Source: Aquibium oceanicum
Lineage (GTDB): Bacteria > Pseudomonadota > Alphaproteobacteria > Rhizobiales > Rhizobiaceae
Reading direction: 5' to 3'
Assembly (NCBI RefSeq): GCF_001889605.1
Contig: NZ_CP018171.1
Span: forward strand, 4,997,501 to 5,061,500
Length of the DNA stretch: 64,000 nt
Shown: positions 25,966-35,546 of the stretch, one piece after another
Position numbering within the stretch: the first letter of the stretch is position 1
Layout of the letters: every line of letters starts with the position of its first letter
Translations under genes and position numbers: made by a program
The notes under the pieces: generated by a model
Database searches by the model: none
The model's input: the letters and a program-made list of their open reading frames with translations, nothing else
What the model was told of the DNA's origin: nothing

Positions 25966-26281
25966 GTGTATCCTCCCACTGTCGGCAGGTTGACCTGCCG
26001 GATTTCGAAGCAGCAACCCGGCCTGCTAGAAAGCTGACCGTGCCCTGTCTGCCGAGCGCTTCAGTTTTTAGTTCAGTCTCCTCCCAGGAAACTGAAGGGG
26101 CGTTGCTGAGAACGTGCACTTCGGCACTGCAAAGCCTAGTCCGGGGTGCTGGCTTAGGGAATGAAGATACCCAGAATCATCTGGAATGCTGCTATGGCCT
26201 ATAAGCACTTCCAATCGTTATCCCGCCGCCTAACTTTTCCGCCCAGTTCGGCTGAATTGCTCGTCCCGGGAGGAACCAAAG
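25966..26281. promoter_or_regulatory. Divergent control region between tctC and the TauD-like gene
   Basis: This 316-base gap holds promoters for both directions. It contains CGGCAGGT-TG-ACCTGCCG at 25983-26000, an inverted repeat CTTCAGTTT/AAACTGAAG at 26059-26097, and CCAGA-N4-TCTGG at 26171-26184. The density of inverted repeats suggests a regulated region. I could not assign -35 and -10 boxes securely. Confidence 0.5.
25983..26000. promoter_or_regulatory. Near-perfect 18-nt palindrome upstream of tctC
   Basis: CGGCAGGT and ACCTGCCG are perfect 8-base arms with TG between them. The site ends 18 bases upstream of the tctC ATG, immediately before the ribosome binding site. It could be an operator or, in the mRNA, a hairpin affecting translation. 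Confidence 0.5.
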
Positions 26282-27190
26282 ATGAGTCTAAAGCTTCGCC
26301 CACTGTGTGATAGTTTCGGCGCGGAAGTGCTTGATATCGATCTCTCCAAGCCTTTGGATAACGAGACCTTCTCCGAGATCGAAAACGCCTTCGACTCGAC
26401 GTCCCTGCTGCTGTTTCGCGGGCAGACACTGTCGGAAGACGACCATGTCGCCTTGAGCCGCCGTTTCGGACCGTTGCAGGCGCATGTGCTGAAGCCTTAC
26501 CTTTCCAACACGCACCCGGACCTGCTTGTCCTGTCGAACATCAAGGACAAGGGCCAGGCGGCCGGTATCGGCGACGCGGGCCAGATCTGGCACTCCGACA
26601 CATCATATACGGAAACGCCTTGCCGATGCTCACTGCTGCTCGGCCGCGAGATACCGGAACCGGATGGTGACCGGACGTTTGGCGACACGATCTTCCGCAG
26701 CGCCTGCGCCGCCTTCGATGCGCTCCCGGCCGACCGCCAGGCGCAGCTCGAAAAGCTGACGGCGCCTCACTCCTACATCCATTATTACAAGCGCAAACAG
26801 GCCGAGGGCTCGGCCCGGCCCGATCTCACCTCGGAGCAGGTGAAGGAGGTCCCACCCGTGGACCATCCCGTCGTGATGAAACACCCGATCACCGGTCGCA
26901 AGGCGATCTATGTCAATCCGGGCTACACGATGAAGATCAACGAACTGCCGGAGAGCGAAAGCCAGTCGCTGCTCGCCGAACTCTTCGACTACCTGAACGA
27001 GCCGAGATTCGTCTACCGGCACAAGTGGCGTCCGGGCGACCTCATCATCTGGGACAATTACGCGACGCAGCACCTCGCCGTCGGCGACTATGCCCTTCCG
27101 CAGCGCCGGCTCATGCACCGGACCACCGTACTTCTTGGCGAGGATGCCAGGCGCCGCTTGACGGAATCCCGCCAGCGCCAGGCCGCCTGA
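26282..27190 (+). CDS. TauD/TfdA-family Fe(II)/2-oxoglutarate dioxygenase
   Basis: This 302-residue enzyme has the 2-His-1-carboxylate site as His104 and Asp106 (IWHSDTSY) with distal His279 (RLMHRTTV). The 2-oxoglutarate-binding Arg follows in the last 25 residues, and RGQTLSEDDHVALSRRFG is typical of the family. It hydroxylates an unactivated carbon next to an acid or heteroatom group, coupled to 2-oxoglutarate decarboxylation. GGGAGG precedes the ATG. It diverges from the tct operon, so a substrate brought in by TctABC is a reasonable guess. Confidence 0.9.
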   Translation: MSLKLRPLCDSFGAEVLDIDLSKPLDNETFSEIENAFDSTSLLLFRGQTLSEDDHVALSRRFGPLQAHVLKPYLSNTHPDLLVLSNIKDKGQAAGIGDAGQIWHSDTSYTETPCRCSLLLGREIPEPDGDRTFGDTIFRSACAAFDALPADRQAQLEKLTAPHSYIHYYKRKQAEGSARPDLTSEQVKEVPPVDHPVVMKHPITGRKAIYVNPGYTMKINELPESESQSLLAELFDYLNEPRFVYRHKWRPGDLIIWDNYATQHLAVGDYALPQRRLMHRTTVLLGEDARRRLTESRQRQAA

Positions 27191-27528
27191 TCAGCCACAC
27201 CGTCGCCTGGACGAATGGCAAGCCGCGATCAGGTAGCGGGCGGACGTACCGGGCGATCGAAGCAGCACATCCGAGCCTGTTGCATGCGGGCGAAGGTGAA
27301 CGCCGCTCGCGGCCGTGCCCCATGATATGCGGGCGGAGCGAGCGGCATCTCCGGGAGCACGAAACTTTCTGATCACGGATCCGCCTTTGCGAGCGGCCGA
27401 GGTGCCTCCGACCTCACGCGGCGGCATGCAAACAGCAGAGACGATCGCCGGTCGCAGCTGTTAAGGCTCGTTCCCGGGATCGGGCATACGACTGGCCCCT
27501 GGCGCCGACGGCCGCGATCGGATCAGAC
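27191..27528. other. Gap between TauD-like gene and LysR gene
   Basis: The 338 bases contain no convincing gene. GCATACGACTGGCC near 27485-27498 resembles the CATACTGGTATG-type sites found upstream of other island operons. No terminator with a T run is visible after the TauD-like gene. Confidence 0.4.
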
Positions 27529-28506
27529 ATGCAGCTTCATCAGTTGAGATACGTTCTCGAAGTGTATCGCAGGGGCAATCATGTCTCGTCCGCCGCGGAG
27601 GCGTTGAACACCTCTCAACCGGGCATCAGCAGACAGATACGCCAGCTCGAGACCGAACTCGGTTTCGATATCTTCGAGCGGAGCCGCAGCAGGATCGTGA
27701 GCGTCACCGTCGCCGGCCTGGAGTTCATCGGCAGCGCCGAGCGCATCATCCGGAAGATCGAACAGATCCAGAGGATCAGCGGGGACAACAGCAAGGAGAG
27801 GGAAGGCCACCTGACGATCTCCACGACCCACACCTTCGCACGCTACGTCTTGCCCAACGTGATCGCGGGGTTCCTTCGCAAGGAGCCGAACGTGCAGATC
27901 GGATTGCTTCAGGCCGTCCCGTCCGAAGTCTGCGAAAACGTTCAGCAAGGGCGCGCGGAACTGGGCGTGACCACCGAGCCGCAGAAGAGCTTCCTCGGGC
28001 TCGTGTGGCTGCCGATCCTGAAGGTCAGGCGCATCGTGATCGCACCACCGGATCATCCAATCTCGAAGCTCGACAGAATTACACTCGAAGAACTCGCGAG
28101 ATTTCCCCTGATTGGCCACGACAGCTATCGCAGTGGGGGACGGACCATCATGGATACCTTCACGGAACGAGGGATCAAACCGCTGGTACCCTTCGCAGGC
28201 ATCCATTCCGATGTAGCCAAGACTTATGTCGGCATGGGTCTCGGGATCGCGATCACAGCCTCAATGGTCTATGATCCCGAGCGGGACAGCGATCTTGTCT
28301 CCCGCGACGTAAGCGATCTGTTTCCATCGACGACCGCCTATGTGACGTTCCGTCGAAGCTCGTTCCTGCGAAAGATCGAAATCGATTTCATGAAACAGCT
28401 GTCACCCGGATTGACCCGGCAGCAGATACGCGAGAGCCGGGAGAAGAGCCGCTTCTATCCCCTGGAGGATTCCGGGGACCGTTCAGAGGGCCGCAGTACG
28501 ACTTGA
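27529..28506 (+). CDS. CysB-like LysR regulator (paralogue 1)
   Basis: This 325-residue regulator begins MQLHQLRYVLEVYRRGNHVS, then AEALNTSQPGISRQIRQLE, the CysB/Cbl-type helix-turn-helix. The effector domain opens with STTHTFARYVLPNVI, matching the anion-binding TTHTxARY loop of CysB. It is highly similar throughout to the regulator at 33867 and less so to that at 49915. CysB binds sulfate or acetylserine; here the ligand is more probably an organic acid or sulfonate, which is inference. It lies between the TauD-like gene and the aconitase gene, facing the latter. Confidence 0.9.
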   Translation: MQLHQLRYVLEVYRRGNHVSSAAEALNTSQPGISRQIRQLETELGFDIFERSRSRIVSVTVAGLEFIGSAERIIRKIEQIQRISGDNSKEREGHLTISTTHTFARYVLPNVIAGFLRKEPNVQIGLLQAVPSEVCENVQQGRAELGVTTEPQKSFLGLVWLPILKVRRIVIAPPDHPISKLDRITLEELARFPLIGHDSYRSGGRTIMDTFTERGIKPLVPFAGIHSDVAKTYVGMGLGIAITASMVYDPERDSDLVSRDVSDLFPSTTAYVTFRRSSFLRKIEIDFMKQLSPGLTRQQIRESREKSRFYPLEDSGDRSEGRSTT

Positions 28507-28646
28507 AGATGCTGATGACCCCGGATGGCGGGCGACAGCGATCAAGGTCGGACGGCGGCAGTGCTGGATTAAGAGGGGCTCTGGCCAGCCGGGATCAACA
28601 CCGACCCACATTGGCTGAAAACGCAAGGCCTCGTGCCGTTCGAGAG

Positions 28647-31352
28647 CTACTGGACGCCGCCTACAGCAACGCTGCTCCCCTCCGTGTTCCGTACCAGGTT
28701 TCCGAGGATAAAAGGCATCATGCCGCCGGCGCGCAGATAGTCTATCTCGACCTGCGTATCGACGCGCAGGACAAGGGGGATTTCGCGGACCACACCATCC
28801 GCCTTTCTGACCACGAGGGTGAGGGATTGTCTTGGTCGGACGTCCCCCTCCACGCCTATGAGCGAGAACATTTCCGAACCGTCGAAGCCCAGGCTCTCGG
28901 CGGTCATCCCGGTGGGAAACTGGCATGGAAGCACGCCCATGCCGATCAGGTTCGAGCGGTGGATGCGCTCGAAGCTCGAAGCGACGACCGCGCGCACGTC
29001 GAGGAGCCGCGTGCCCTTCGCTGCCCAGTCGCGGGCGCTTCCGGTGCCGTATTCCTCGCCGGCCAGGACGATCAGCGGCACCCCCTCCGCGCGATAGCGC
29101 AGGGAGGCGTCGTAGATCGACATTTCCTCACCCGAAGGCTGATGGCGCGTGACGCTTCCTTCCTTGCCCGGCACCATCAGGTTGCGCAGCCGCACGTTCG
29201 AGAAGGCGCCGCGCACCATCACCTCGTGGTTCATGCGGCGCGAGCCGAAATTGTTGAAGTCCTTCGCCTGAACGTCGTGCTCCGACAGGTAGCCGCCGGC
29301 CACGGAATCGCGGCCGATGCTGCCGATCGGCGAGATGTGGTCGGTGGTGACGGAGTTGCCGAGGATCGCCAGCGCCCGCGCGCCCTTAATGTCGGTCAGC
29401 ACGTCCCGGCGCATCGCGTCGTCCAGGAAGGGTGGCTCCTTGATGTAGGTCGAGCGGTCGTCCCAGGGAAACAGCCGCCCGGTCTCATTGGGGATGTCGG
29501 CCCAGTAAGGGTTGCGCGCGGTGAAATCGCCGGAATAGGTCTCGCGGTAGAAGCCGGGATCGGCGGCCTGGGCCATGGCCCCGGCCAGTTCCTCGCGGCT
29601 CGGCCAGATGTCCTTGAGATAGACGGCATGGCCGTCCGCCCCAGTCCCGATCGGATCGCGCGTCATGTCGATGTCGACGGTGCCGGCGAGCGCGAAGGCC
29701 ACGACCAGCGGCGGGCTGGCGAGGAACGACGCCTTGACCATGCGGTGGATACGCGCCTCGAAATTGCGGTTGCCCGACAGCACCGCGCAAGCCACGCCGT
29801 CGGACGAGCGGATCTCTTCCTCCAGCGCCGCATCGAGCGGCCCGGAGGCGCCGACGCAGGTGGCACAGCTGTATCCGGCGACCGCGAAGCCCAATTCGTC
29901 GAGCGGGTCCTGCAGCCCCGTCTCCTCCAGGTAGCGGCTCACCACCAGCGAGCCGGGCGTGAGCGAGGTCTTGACCCAGGGCTTCGTCGTCAGCCCCGCC
30001 TCCACCGCCTTCTTCGCGACCAGCCCTGCGGCCAGCATGACGCTCGGATTGGAGGTGTTCGTGCAGGAGGTGACTGCGGCGATCACCACGTCTCCGTCGC
30101 GAAATCCGCCGTTGCGCGGTTGCGGCGCCGGGCGCGCATAGCCGCCTTCGCCTTGTGGCTTGACCAGCGTGTCCTCGAAGACGGACTTCACCTCCGACAG
30201 CCCGATCCGGTCCTGCGGCCGCCGGGGCCCGGCGACGCTCGGCTGCACGTCTGCGAGATCGAGCCGGAGCAGCCTCGTGTAGGCGACCTCGCCTTCCTTG
30301 GGCGCTCCGAACAGCCCCTGGGCGCGGTAGTAGCGTTCGGCCGCCTGCACCATGTGTTCGGTCCGGCCGGTCTGGCGCAGGTAGCCGATGGTCTGTTCGT
30401 CCATCGGGAAATAGCCGATGGTGGCGCCGTACTCCGGCGCCATGTTGGCGATGGTTGCGCGGTCGGGGATGCTGAGCGTCGACACGCCCTGTCCGTGGAA
30501 TTCCAGGAACTGCCCGACCACCTTGGCTTTGCGCAGCATCTCGGTGACGTGGAGCACCAGGTCTGTCGCGGTGACGCCCTCGCCGAGTTCGCCGCTCACC
30601 TCGATCCCGACGACGTCAGGCATCAGGAAGCACACCGGCTGGCCGAGGATTGCGCCCTGCGCCTCGATGCCGCCGACACCCCACCCCACGGTCCCCAGTC
30701 CCGATATCATGCAGGTGTGCGAATCCGTCGCCACCATCGTGTCGGGCATGCACACGCCGTCCTTGACCAGGAGGCCGGGCGCCAGAAATTCGAGGTTGAG
30801 CTGATGCAGGATTCCCGCACCGGGCGGGAAGAGCCGGATACCCTCATAGGCCTGCACCGCCCATTTGACGAACTGGTAGCGCTCGTGATTGCGCTGGATG
30901 TCGAGTTCCATGTTGCGCAGCTTGGCGTCGGGGAAGCCGTAGAAATCGACCGTCAGCGTGTGGTCGAGCGCCATGTCGACGGGCACGGCCGGTTGCACGC
31001 CTTCGACCGGCAGGCCGAGCCGGTCCATGCTGGAGCGCATCGCAGTGAGGTCGCCGAGCAGCGGAATGCCCGCCGCGCAGTTGAGCGCGACGCGGCCGAC
31101 GGTGAAGGGGATTTCCTCGGTGCGCTCGGCAACCGGCTGCCAATTGGCCAGCGCCCGCACCTGGTCCTCGGTGATGCGGCGGCCGTCGCAGTGCCGCACC
31201 AGCGATTCCAGCACGACGCGCAGCACGACCGGCAGGCGGGTGTGATCGCCGACGCCCGCCTCCTTCAGCGCCGCGAGCGAGTAATGGTCGGTCGCGCCGA
31301 GACCGGGCAGGTCGATCTCCCGTCGGGCGATCGCATCGAACGGATTGGTCAT
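28647..31352 (-). CDS. acnA: Aconitate hydratase A
   Basis: This 901-residue full-length aconitase of the AcnA/IRP type has the three Fe-S cluster cysteines Cys430 (VTSCTNTSNP), Cys496 and Cys499 (GYSCATCVG). It also has the VATDSHTCM substrate region and the swivelling C-terminal domain with GEEYGTGSARDWAAKG and RIHRSNLIGMGVLP. It interconverts citrate, cis-aconitate and isocitrate, or homologous tricarboxylates. An MmgE/PrpD gene ends 15 bases upstream, so the two form an operon. Its placement inside a catabolic island suggests a pathway-specific copy rather than the housekeeping enzyme, which is inference. Confidence 0.95.
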   Translation of the reverse strand: MTNPFDAIARREIDLPGLGATDHYSLAALKEAGVGDHTRLPVVLRVVLESLVRHCDGRRITEDQVRALANWQPVAERTEEIPFTVGRVALNCAAGIPLLGDLTAMRSSMDRLGLPVEGVQPAVPVDMALDHTLTVDFYGFPDAKLRNMELDIQRNHERYQFVKWAVQAYEGIRLFPPGAGILHQLNLEFLAPGLLVKDGVCMPDTMVATDSHTCMISGLGTVGWGVGGIEAQGAILGQPVCFLMPDVVGIEVSGELGEGVTATDLVLHVTEMLRKAKVVGQFLEFHGQGVSTLSIPDRATIANMAPEYGATIGYFPMDEQTIGYLRQTGRTEHMVQAAERYYRAQGLFGAPKEGEVAYTRLLRLDLADVQPSVAGPRRPQDRIGLSEVKSVFEDTLVKPQGEGGYARPAPQPRNGGFRDGDVVIAAVTSCTNTSNPSVMLAAGLVAKKAVEAGLTTKPWVKTSLTPGSLVVSRYLEETGLQDPLDELGFAVAGYSCATCVGASGPLDAALEEEIRSSDGVACAVLSGNRNFEARIHRMVKASFLASPPLVVAFALAGTVDIDMTRDPIGTGADGHAVYLKDIWPSREELAGAMAQAADPGFYRETYSGDFTARNPYWADIPNETGRLFPWDDRSTYIKEPPFLDDAMRRDVLTDIKGARALAILGNSVTTDHISPIGSIGRDSVAGGYLSEHDVQAKDFNNFGSRRMNHEVMVRGAFSNVRLRNLMVPGKEGSVTRHQPSGEEMSIYDASLRYRAEGVPLIVLAGEEYGTGSARDWAAKGTRLLDVRAVVASSFERIHRSNLIGMGVLPCQFPTGMTAESLGFDGSEMFSLIGVEGDVRPRQSLTLVVRKADGVVREIPLVLRVDTQVEIDYLRAGGMMPFILGNLVRNTEGSSVAVGGVQ

Positions 31353-31367
31353 GGGGCTTTGCTCATC

Positions 31368-32789
31368 TCATGAGGCTTTCGGGGCGGCGCCCAGGAGTCG
31401 CGTCAGGTCCGCGAGGCTCTCCAGGCCATCGACCTGCGAGACCTTGCCCGCGAGCGCGCGTGCGTCGTCCTGGCCCAGTACCTTTCGCGCCAGGATCAGG
31501 AACTTCTGTTCAAGTTCAGCATCGCTGCAGGGATCGGCCGGCGTGCCGCGGCATTCCGGAACGAACATCCGCCGGACGCTCCCGTCGGCGAGCGTGAGTT
31601 CCACATCTGCGGCGAATTTTGCCGGATAGACCGCTTCGGCTTCCGGGCTGACATAAATCTCGACCTTCGACTGGATTTCGCGCATCGCCGGCTCCGACAG
31701 CCGGTCTCCTCCGTATTCCGCCGGGTCTTTCGGATCGCCGAGAAGCGCCAGCGCGGCGCAGAACGGGATCGAATACTGCGCGCCCATCGTATCGACCGGC
31801 GCGGGGTTGCCGTTGTTGGCGGCCGCATAGCTGCTGACGCCGACCTTCACGGACGCGACGTCTTTCGCCGCGAATGTCCGATCGCCGCGCATGTCGGACA
31901 GCACCTGCACGACCGGCTGGATCCAGCCGCAGATCGGATAGACCTTGAACCAGATGTCGCTGATCGCCCACTTCGAGCCCAGCCCATCGGTCAGGCGCTC
32001 CGGCGCGGCGGTCGCGCCGCCGAAAATCTCCAGCAGTCCGAACCTGCCGTCGATGGCGTAAGGCGGCCCCGAAAAGCCTCTCCGGACAAGCTGGCAGGCG
32101 CGAACGCCAGCCTCGGCGCCGCGCCCGAGATGCAGCCGCTTGACCATGCCGCCGCCGTCGCCCGAGGCAAAAGCCTTGATGCCGGAGGCCGCGGAGCAGG
32201 AAACGCCGATCGCAGAGGTCAGCTGCCCAAGATCCAGGCCCGTGACCTTGCCCGCCGCCATTGCTGCTGCGACGGGCGCCGTCAGGCTCGTGACGTGGAA
32301 GCCGAGCCGGGAGGGAGCGACCCCCATCGCGACCGCGACGCGGTGCATGATCTCGTATCCGGCGACGATGCCCAGTATCACCGCCTCGCCGGACGCACCG
32401 GACGCCTCGGCCGCGGCAAGCGCGGCGGGCACGACCGCGGCGGCCGGATGGATGATCGAGCTGGCGATCAGGTCGTCGAGTTCATAGCCGTGGATCGCCA
32501 GGCCGTTGCACATGGCTGCGGCCGGCGCCGAGAGCCGGGCGTCGTGGCCGATGACGGTGCAGTTTCCCGCACTCCGTTCCTCGATCATCTCGGCAGTCAG
32601 GATGCACGACCAGGGCTGGAGCGTCCCGAACAGCCCGCAGCCCAGCGCATCCAGCAGGCACTGCCGCGCCTTGGCGCGGACGTCTTGCGGCAGCTGGTCG
32701 TAGGTCAGGTCGTGGAGGAATTCGATGAGGCCCGTCGACCGATATGCTGTCGCCACTGTTCCCGCGTCCCGGAGTTGCACCGTGTCCAT
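31368..32789 (-). CDS. MmgE/PrpD family protein (paralogue 1)
   Basis: This 473-residue protein has the MmgE/PrpD fold. The N-terminal all-alpha domain has DALGCGLFG, AMCNGLAIHGYELDD (the HGYELDD active-site region) and HPAAAVVPAALAAAE. Later come AIGVSCSAASGIKAF, GGMVKRLHLGRGAEAGVRA and the lid domain from about 270. Known members are 2-methylcitrate dehydratase and cis-aconitate decarboxylase. Coupled with aconitase in one operon, it should act on a tricarboxylic acid. I start at ATG 32789, since the upstream six codons lack a good ribosome binding site. Confidence 0.9.
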   Translation of the reverse strand: MDTVQLRDAGTVATAYRSTGLIEFLHDLTYDQLPQDVRAKARQCLLDALGCGLFGTLQPWSCILTAEMIEERSAGNCTVIGHDARLSAPAAAMCNGLAIHGYELDDLIASSIIHPAAAVVPAALAAAEASGASGEAVILGIVAGYEIMHRVAVAMGVAPSRLGFHVTSLTAPVAAAMAAGKVTGLDLGQLTSAIGVSCSAASGIKAFASGDGGGMVKRLHLGRGAEAGVRACQLVRRGFSGPPYAIDGRFGLLEIFGGATAAPERLTDGLGSKWAISDIWFKVYPICGWIQPVVQVLSDMRGDRTFAAKDVASVKVGVSSYAAANNGNPAPVDTMGAQYSIPFCAALALLGDPKDPAEYGGDRLSEPAMREIQSKVEIYVSPEAEAVYPAKFAADVELTLADGSVRRMFVPECRGTPADPCSDAELEQKFLILARKVLGQDDARALAGKVSQVDGLESLADLTRLLGAAPKAS

Positions 32790-32892
32790 GCCCGCGCGCA
32801 GTTCCACGACGAGCCGGGGACGGACCTGCGTCCTCCCCGCAACACCGGCACGTTAGGGCCGAGGCCCCGGTCGGAACAACGCCGAAATGCTC

Positions 32893-32902
32893 ATACTGGT
32901 AT
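32893..32902. promoter_or_regulatory. ATACTGGTAT motif upstream of the PrpD-aconitase operon
   Basis: ATAC and GTAT are inverted around TG, about 104 bases before the PrpD start and just beyond the stop of the LysR gene. The same ACTGGTAT core is found upstream of two other minus-strand operons at 43166 and 56141. Confidence 0.35.
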
Positions 32903-32904
32903 CG

Positions 32905-33867
32905 CTACTTTCCATCGCCGTCGTCCGGCTCGGCGCGGCTGTGCACCGTCTCCTCGCGGCTGGCGCGGATGCGCTGACGGGTCAGCTCCGGCGACAGCTT
33001 CAACATGAAATCGACCTCGATCTTCCGCAGGTACGAGCTCTTGCGGAACGCGACATACGCCATGCTCGACGGAAACAGATGGCTGACGTCGCGCGCGACG
33101 AGGTTCTTGTCGCGCTCGGGGTCGAAGGCGATGGAGGCGGTGATGGCGATACCGAGACCAATGTTGACGTAGGTCTTACCGACGTCCGAATCGACACCGG
33201 CGAAGGGAACGAGCGGCTTGATCCCTTCTTTTGCAAACGCGTCCATGATCGCCCAGCCACCGCTCCGGAAATGATCGTGGCCGATCAGGGGATGCTTTGC
33301 CAGTTCCTGGAGCGTGATGGTCTCGAGCTTGGCGATCGGGTGATCCTTCGGCGCGATGACCGAGCGCTTGATGCTCAGGATCGGCAGGCGCACCAGCCCG
33401 AGAAAGCTCTTCTGCGGCTCGGTCGACACGCCGAGATCGGCACTCCCCGCCTGGACGTACTCGCTGACTTCGGTGGGATTGCCCTGGAGCAGGCCGATGC
33501 GGACGTTGGGCTGACGGGCGAGGAACTCGCGGATCACGTTCGGCAGGACGTAGCGCGCGAAGGTGTGGGTGGTCGCGATCGTAAGCCGGCCGCCCTTCTC
33601 CTCGTTGTAGTCGTCGCTGATCTTCTGGATGTCGTCGATCTCGCGGAAGATTCGTTCCGCGTTTTCGATCAGTTCCAGCCCCGCGGCGGTCGCGCCGACG
33701 ATGCGGTTGCGCGTGCGCTCGAAGATGTCGAAGCCGAGCTCGAGTTCGAGCTGGCGGATCTGCTTGCTGATTCCCGGCTGCGAGGTATTCAGCGCATCGG
33801 CGGCGGCCGAAATGTGGTTTCCCCGGCGATAGACCTCGAGGACGTACTTCAACTGACGAAGCTGCAT
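32905..33867 (-). CDS. CysB-like LysR regulator (paralogue 2)
   Basis: This 320-residue regulator begins MQLRQLKYVLEVYRRGNHIS, then ADALNTSQPGISKQIRQLE, with ATTHTFARYVLPNVI in the effector domain. Most positions match the regulator at 27529, including the HPLIGHD...GIKPLVPFAG and TYVNIGLGIAITAS stretches, so they arose by duplication. The frame extends further upstream but ATG 33867 is the family start. It lies between the TcuA-like gene (upstream, same strand, 161-base gap) and the PrpD-aconitase operon, and could control either. Confidence 0.9.
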   Translation of the reverse strand: MQLRQLKYVLEVYRRGNHISAAADALNTSQPGISKQIRQLELELGFDIFERTRNRIVGATAAGLELIENAERIFREIDDIQKISDDYNEEKGGRLTIATTHTFARYVLPNVIREFLARQPNVRIGLLQGNPTEVSEYVQAGSADLGVSTEPQKSFLGLVRLPILSIKRSVIAPKDHPIAKLETITLQELAKHPLIGHDHFRSGGWAIMDAFAKEGIKPLVPFAGVDSDVGKTYVNIGLGIAITASIAFDPERDKNLVARDVSHLFPSSMAYVAFRKSSYLRKIEVDFMLKLSPELTRQRIRASREETVHSRAEPDDGDGK

Positions 33868-34028
33868 GGATTGATCAATCTCGTGGCGACCGCCGGCATG
33901 AACGAACGCCAGCCGGTCGGCACTGCGGCGGTGGCGGTGCCGGAGTATCGCCACGGGCACGGAGAATTACAACCGATCGCCGATTGCGCGCGGGAAGCTC
34001 CCCTCCCCGCGCCTCCACCGTAGTGGTT

Positions 34029-35546
34029 TTACTCCGCCGCCTTTTCGACGGCTTTCATGACCGCCGCGGCGGCATGACGCCCGGCGAGGCGGCCAAAAAC
34101 CGCGCCGCTGGTCAGGCCCGTGGAGCCGGGATAGTTGAAGTAGAACAGGCCTCCGACCATTTCGCCTGCCGCATAGAGCCCCGGTATGGGCCGATGGTTG
34201 ACGTCCCTCACCTGCCCCTCGGTGGTGATGTTCAGCCCGCCGAAGGTGAAGGTGATCCCGCAGGTCACGGAAAAGGCCTCGAAGGGCGGGTTCTCCAGCG
34301 GGATGGCCCAGTTCGACTTCGGGATCGCAAGGCCCTCGGTGCCGCGCCCGTCCTTGACCGTGGGATCGAACGGCTTGTCGCGCTTAACCGCCGCGTTGAA
34401 CGCCTTGATCTCCTTGATCAGCTGTTCGGAATTCACGTCGTCGAGCTTTTCCGCCAGTTCCTCGATCGTGTTGGCCGTTATCTTGGTGACTCGGCGCGCG
34501 CTGTATTCGGGACGCAGAAGGTGCGTCACCGACGAATCGAAAATCTGCCAGGCGAACTGACCCGGCTGCTTCATGACGATGTGGCCGTACTTGGCGTAGG
34601 TGTAGTTGCGGATGTCGGCGCCTTCGTCGAGGAAACGGCGTCCTTCCGCGTTGACCATGATGGAAAACGGGTAGCTGTCGCGTTCGTAGTCGTCGACGGT
34701 CGACATGTCGCCGAAGTCGCTTGCATAGCGCTCCCAGCTGACGGCATGGCAACCCGACCAGTGGCCACAGGGCTGCGCGCCGATCTTCAGCGCCATGTTC
34801 AGCCCGTCGCCGGTGTTGTATTTCGAGCCGCGAACCTTCGCCAGGTCCCAGCCCGGACCGAGATAGCGCGTGCGCCACTCGGTGTTGGCCTCGAAGCCGC
34901 CGCAGGCGAGAACGATCGACTGGGCGAAGATCTTCGTCGACTTGCCGGCAATCTGCACTTCGACGCCGTGGACACCTTCATCGGACGAGATCAGGTCGCG
35001 CACCCAGGCATCGTATACGATCTCGATGCCCTTCTGCTCCGCGGCCTTGAACAGGGCATCGACCATCCCGCGTCCACCGCCGGAAACCGCCAGCGTCGCG
35101 CCGCCCCAGAATTTGTAGCGGCCGTCGACCTTGAATGACTGGCGCCCGAATTGCGGCAGGAAGCGCAATCCCTGGTCCTTGAGCCAATGGACGGTCTCGT
35201 TGCTTTGACGCACGAGGATTTCGCAAAGATCGGGATCGGTGCGGTTCTCCGTCACGCGGGCCATGTCGTCGAAGAAATCATCCTCGGAATAGGTACCGAA
35301 GTCGCTCTTCTGTTCTTCCTCCGAGAGATCGGGCGACAGCGCGAGAATGTCTTCGGCGCCGTTGTAGACGAACCGCATCAGACCTTCGGTGTAGGCCGTG
35401 TTTCCGCCGCGCTCCTCTTCCGGTGCCCGCTCCAGGATGACGACGCTCACGCCGCGTTCAGCCGCGGACAGTGCCGCGCACAGCGCCGCGTTGCCGCCGC
35501 CGACCACGATCACGTCATAACTTTGGTACTTTTCGTCAGGGTGCAT
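34029..35546 (-). CDS. TcuA-like FAD-dependent dehydrogenase (paralogue 1)
   Basis: This 505-residue flavoprotein of the fumarate reductase/succinate dehydrogenase superfamily has a dinucleotide-binding start VIVVGGGNAALCAALSAAE, then ILERAPEEERGGNTAYTEG. Next come VLACGGFEAN, GDGLNMALKIGAQP.GHWSG and the C-terminal ITFTFGGLNI...IPGLYAAGEMVGGLF. This matches tricarballylate dehydrogenase TcuA, which oxidises tricarballylate to cis-aconitate. Some annotation systems call this group 3-ketosteroid dehydrogenase-like. No TcuB-type Fe-S membrane partner is encoded in the window, so the electron acceptor is unknown. Confidence 0.85.
   Translation of the reverse strand: MHPDEKYQSYDVIVVGGGNAALCAALSAAERGVSVVILERAPEEERGGNTAYTEGLMRFVYNGAEDILALSPDLSEEEQKSDFGTYSEDDFFDDMARVTENRTDPDLCEILVRQSNETVHWLKDQGLRFLPQFGRQSFKVDGRYKFWGGATLAVSGGGRGMVDALFKAAEQKGIEIVYDAWVRDLISSDEGVHGVEVQIAGKSTKIFAQSIVLACGGFEANTEWRTRYLGPGWDLAKVRGSKYNTGDGLNMALKIGAQPCGHWSGCHAVSWERYASDFGDMSTVDDYERDSYPFSIMVNAEGRRFLDEGADIRNYTYAKYGHIVMKQPGQFAWQIFDSSVTHLLRPEYSARRVTKITANTIEELAEKLDDVNSEQLIKEIKAFNAAVKRDKPFDPTVKDGRGTEGLAIPKSNWAIPLENPPFEAFSVTCGITFTFGGLNITTEGQVRDVNHRPIPGLYAAGEMVGGLFYFNYPGSTGLTSGAVFGRLAGRHAAAAVMKAVEKAAE

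Noticed and set aside
28503-31373. 956-codon plus-strand frame
   Set aside because: It is antisense to aconitase; the acnA strand carries all catalytic motifs.
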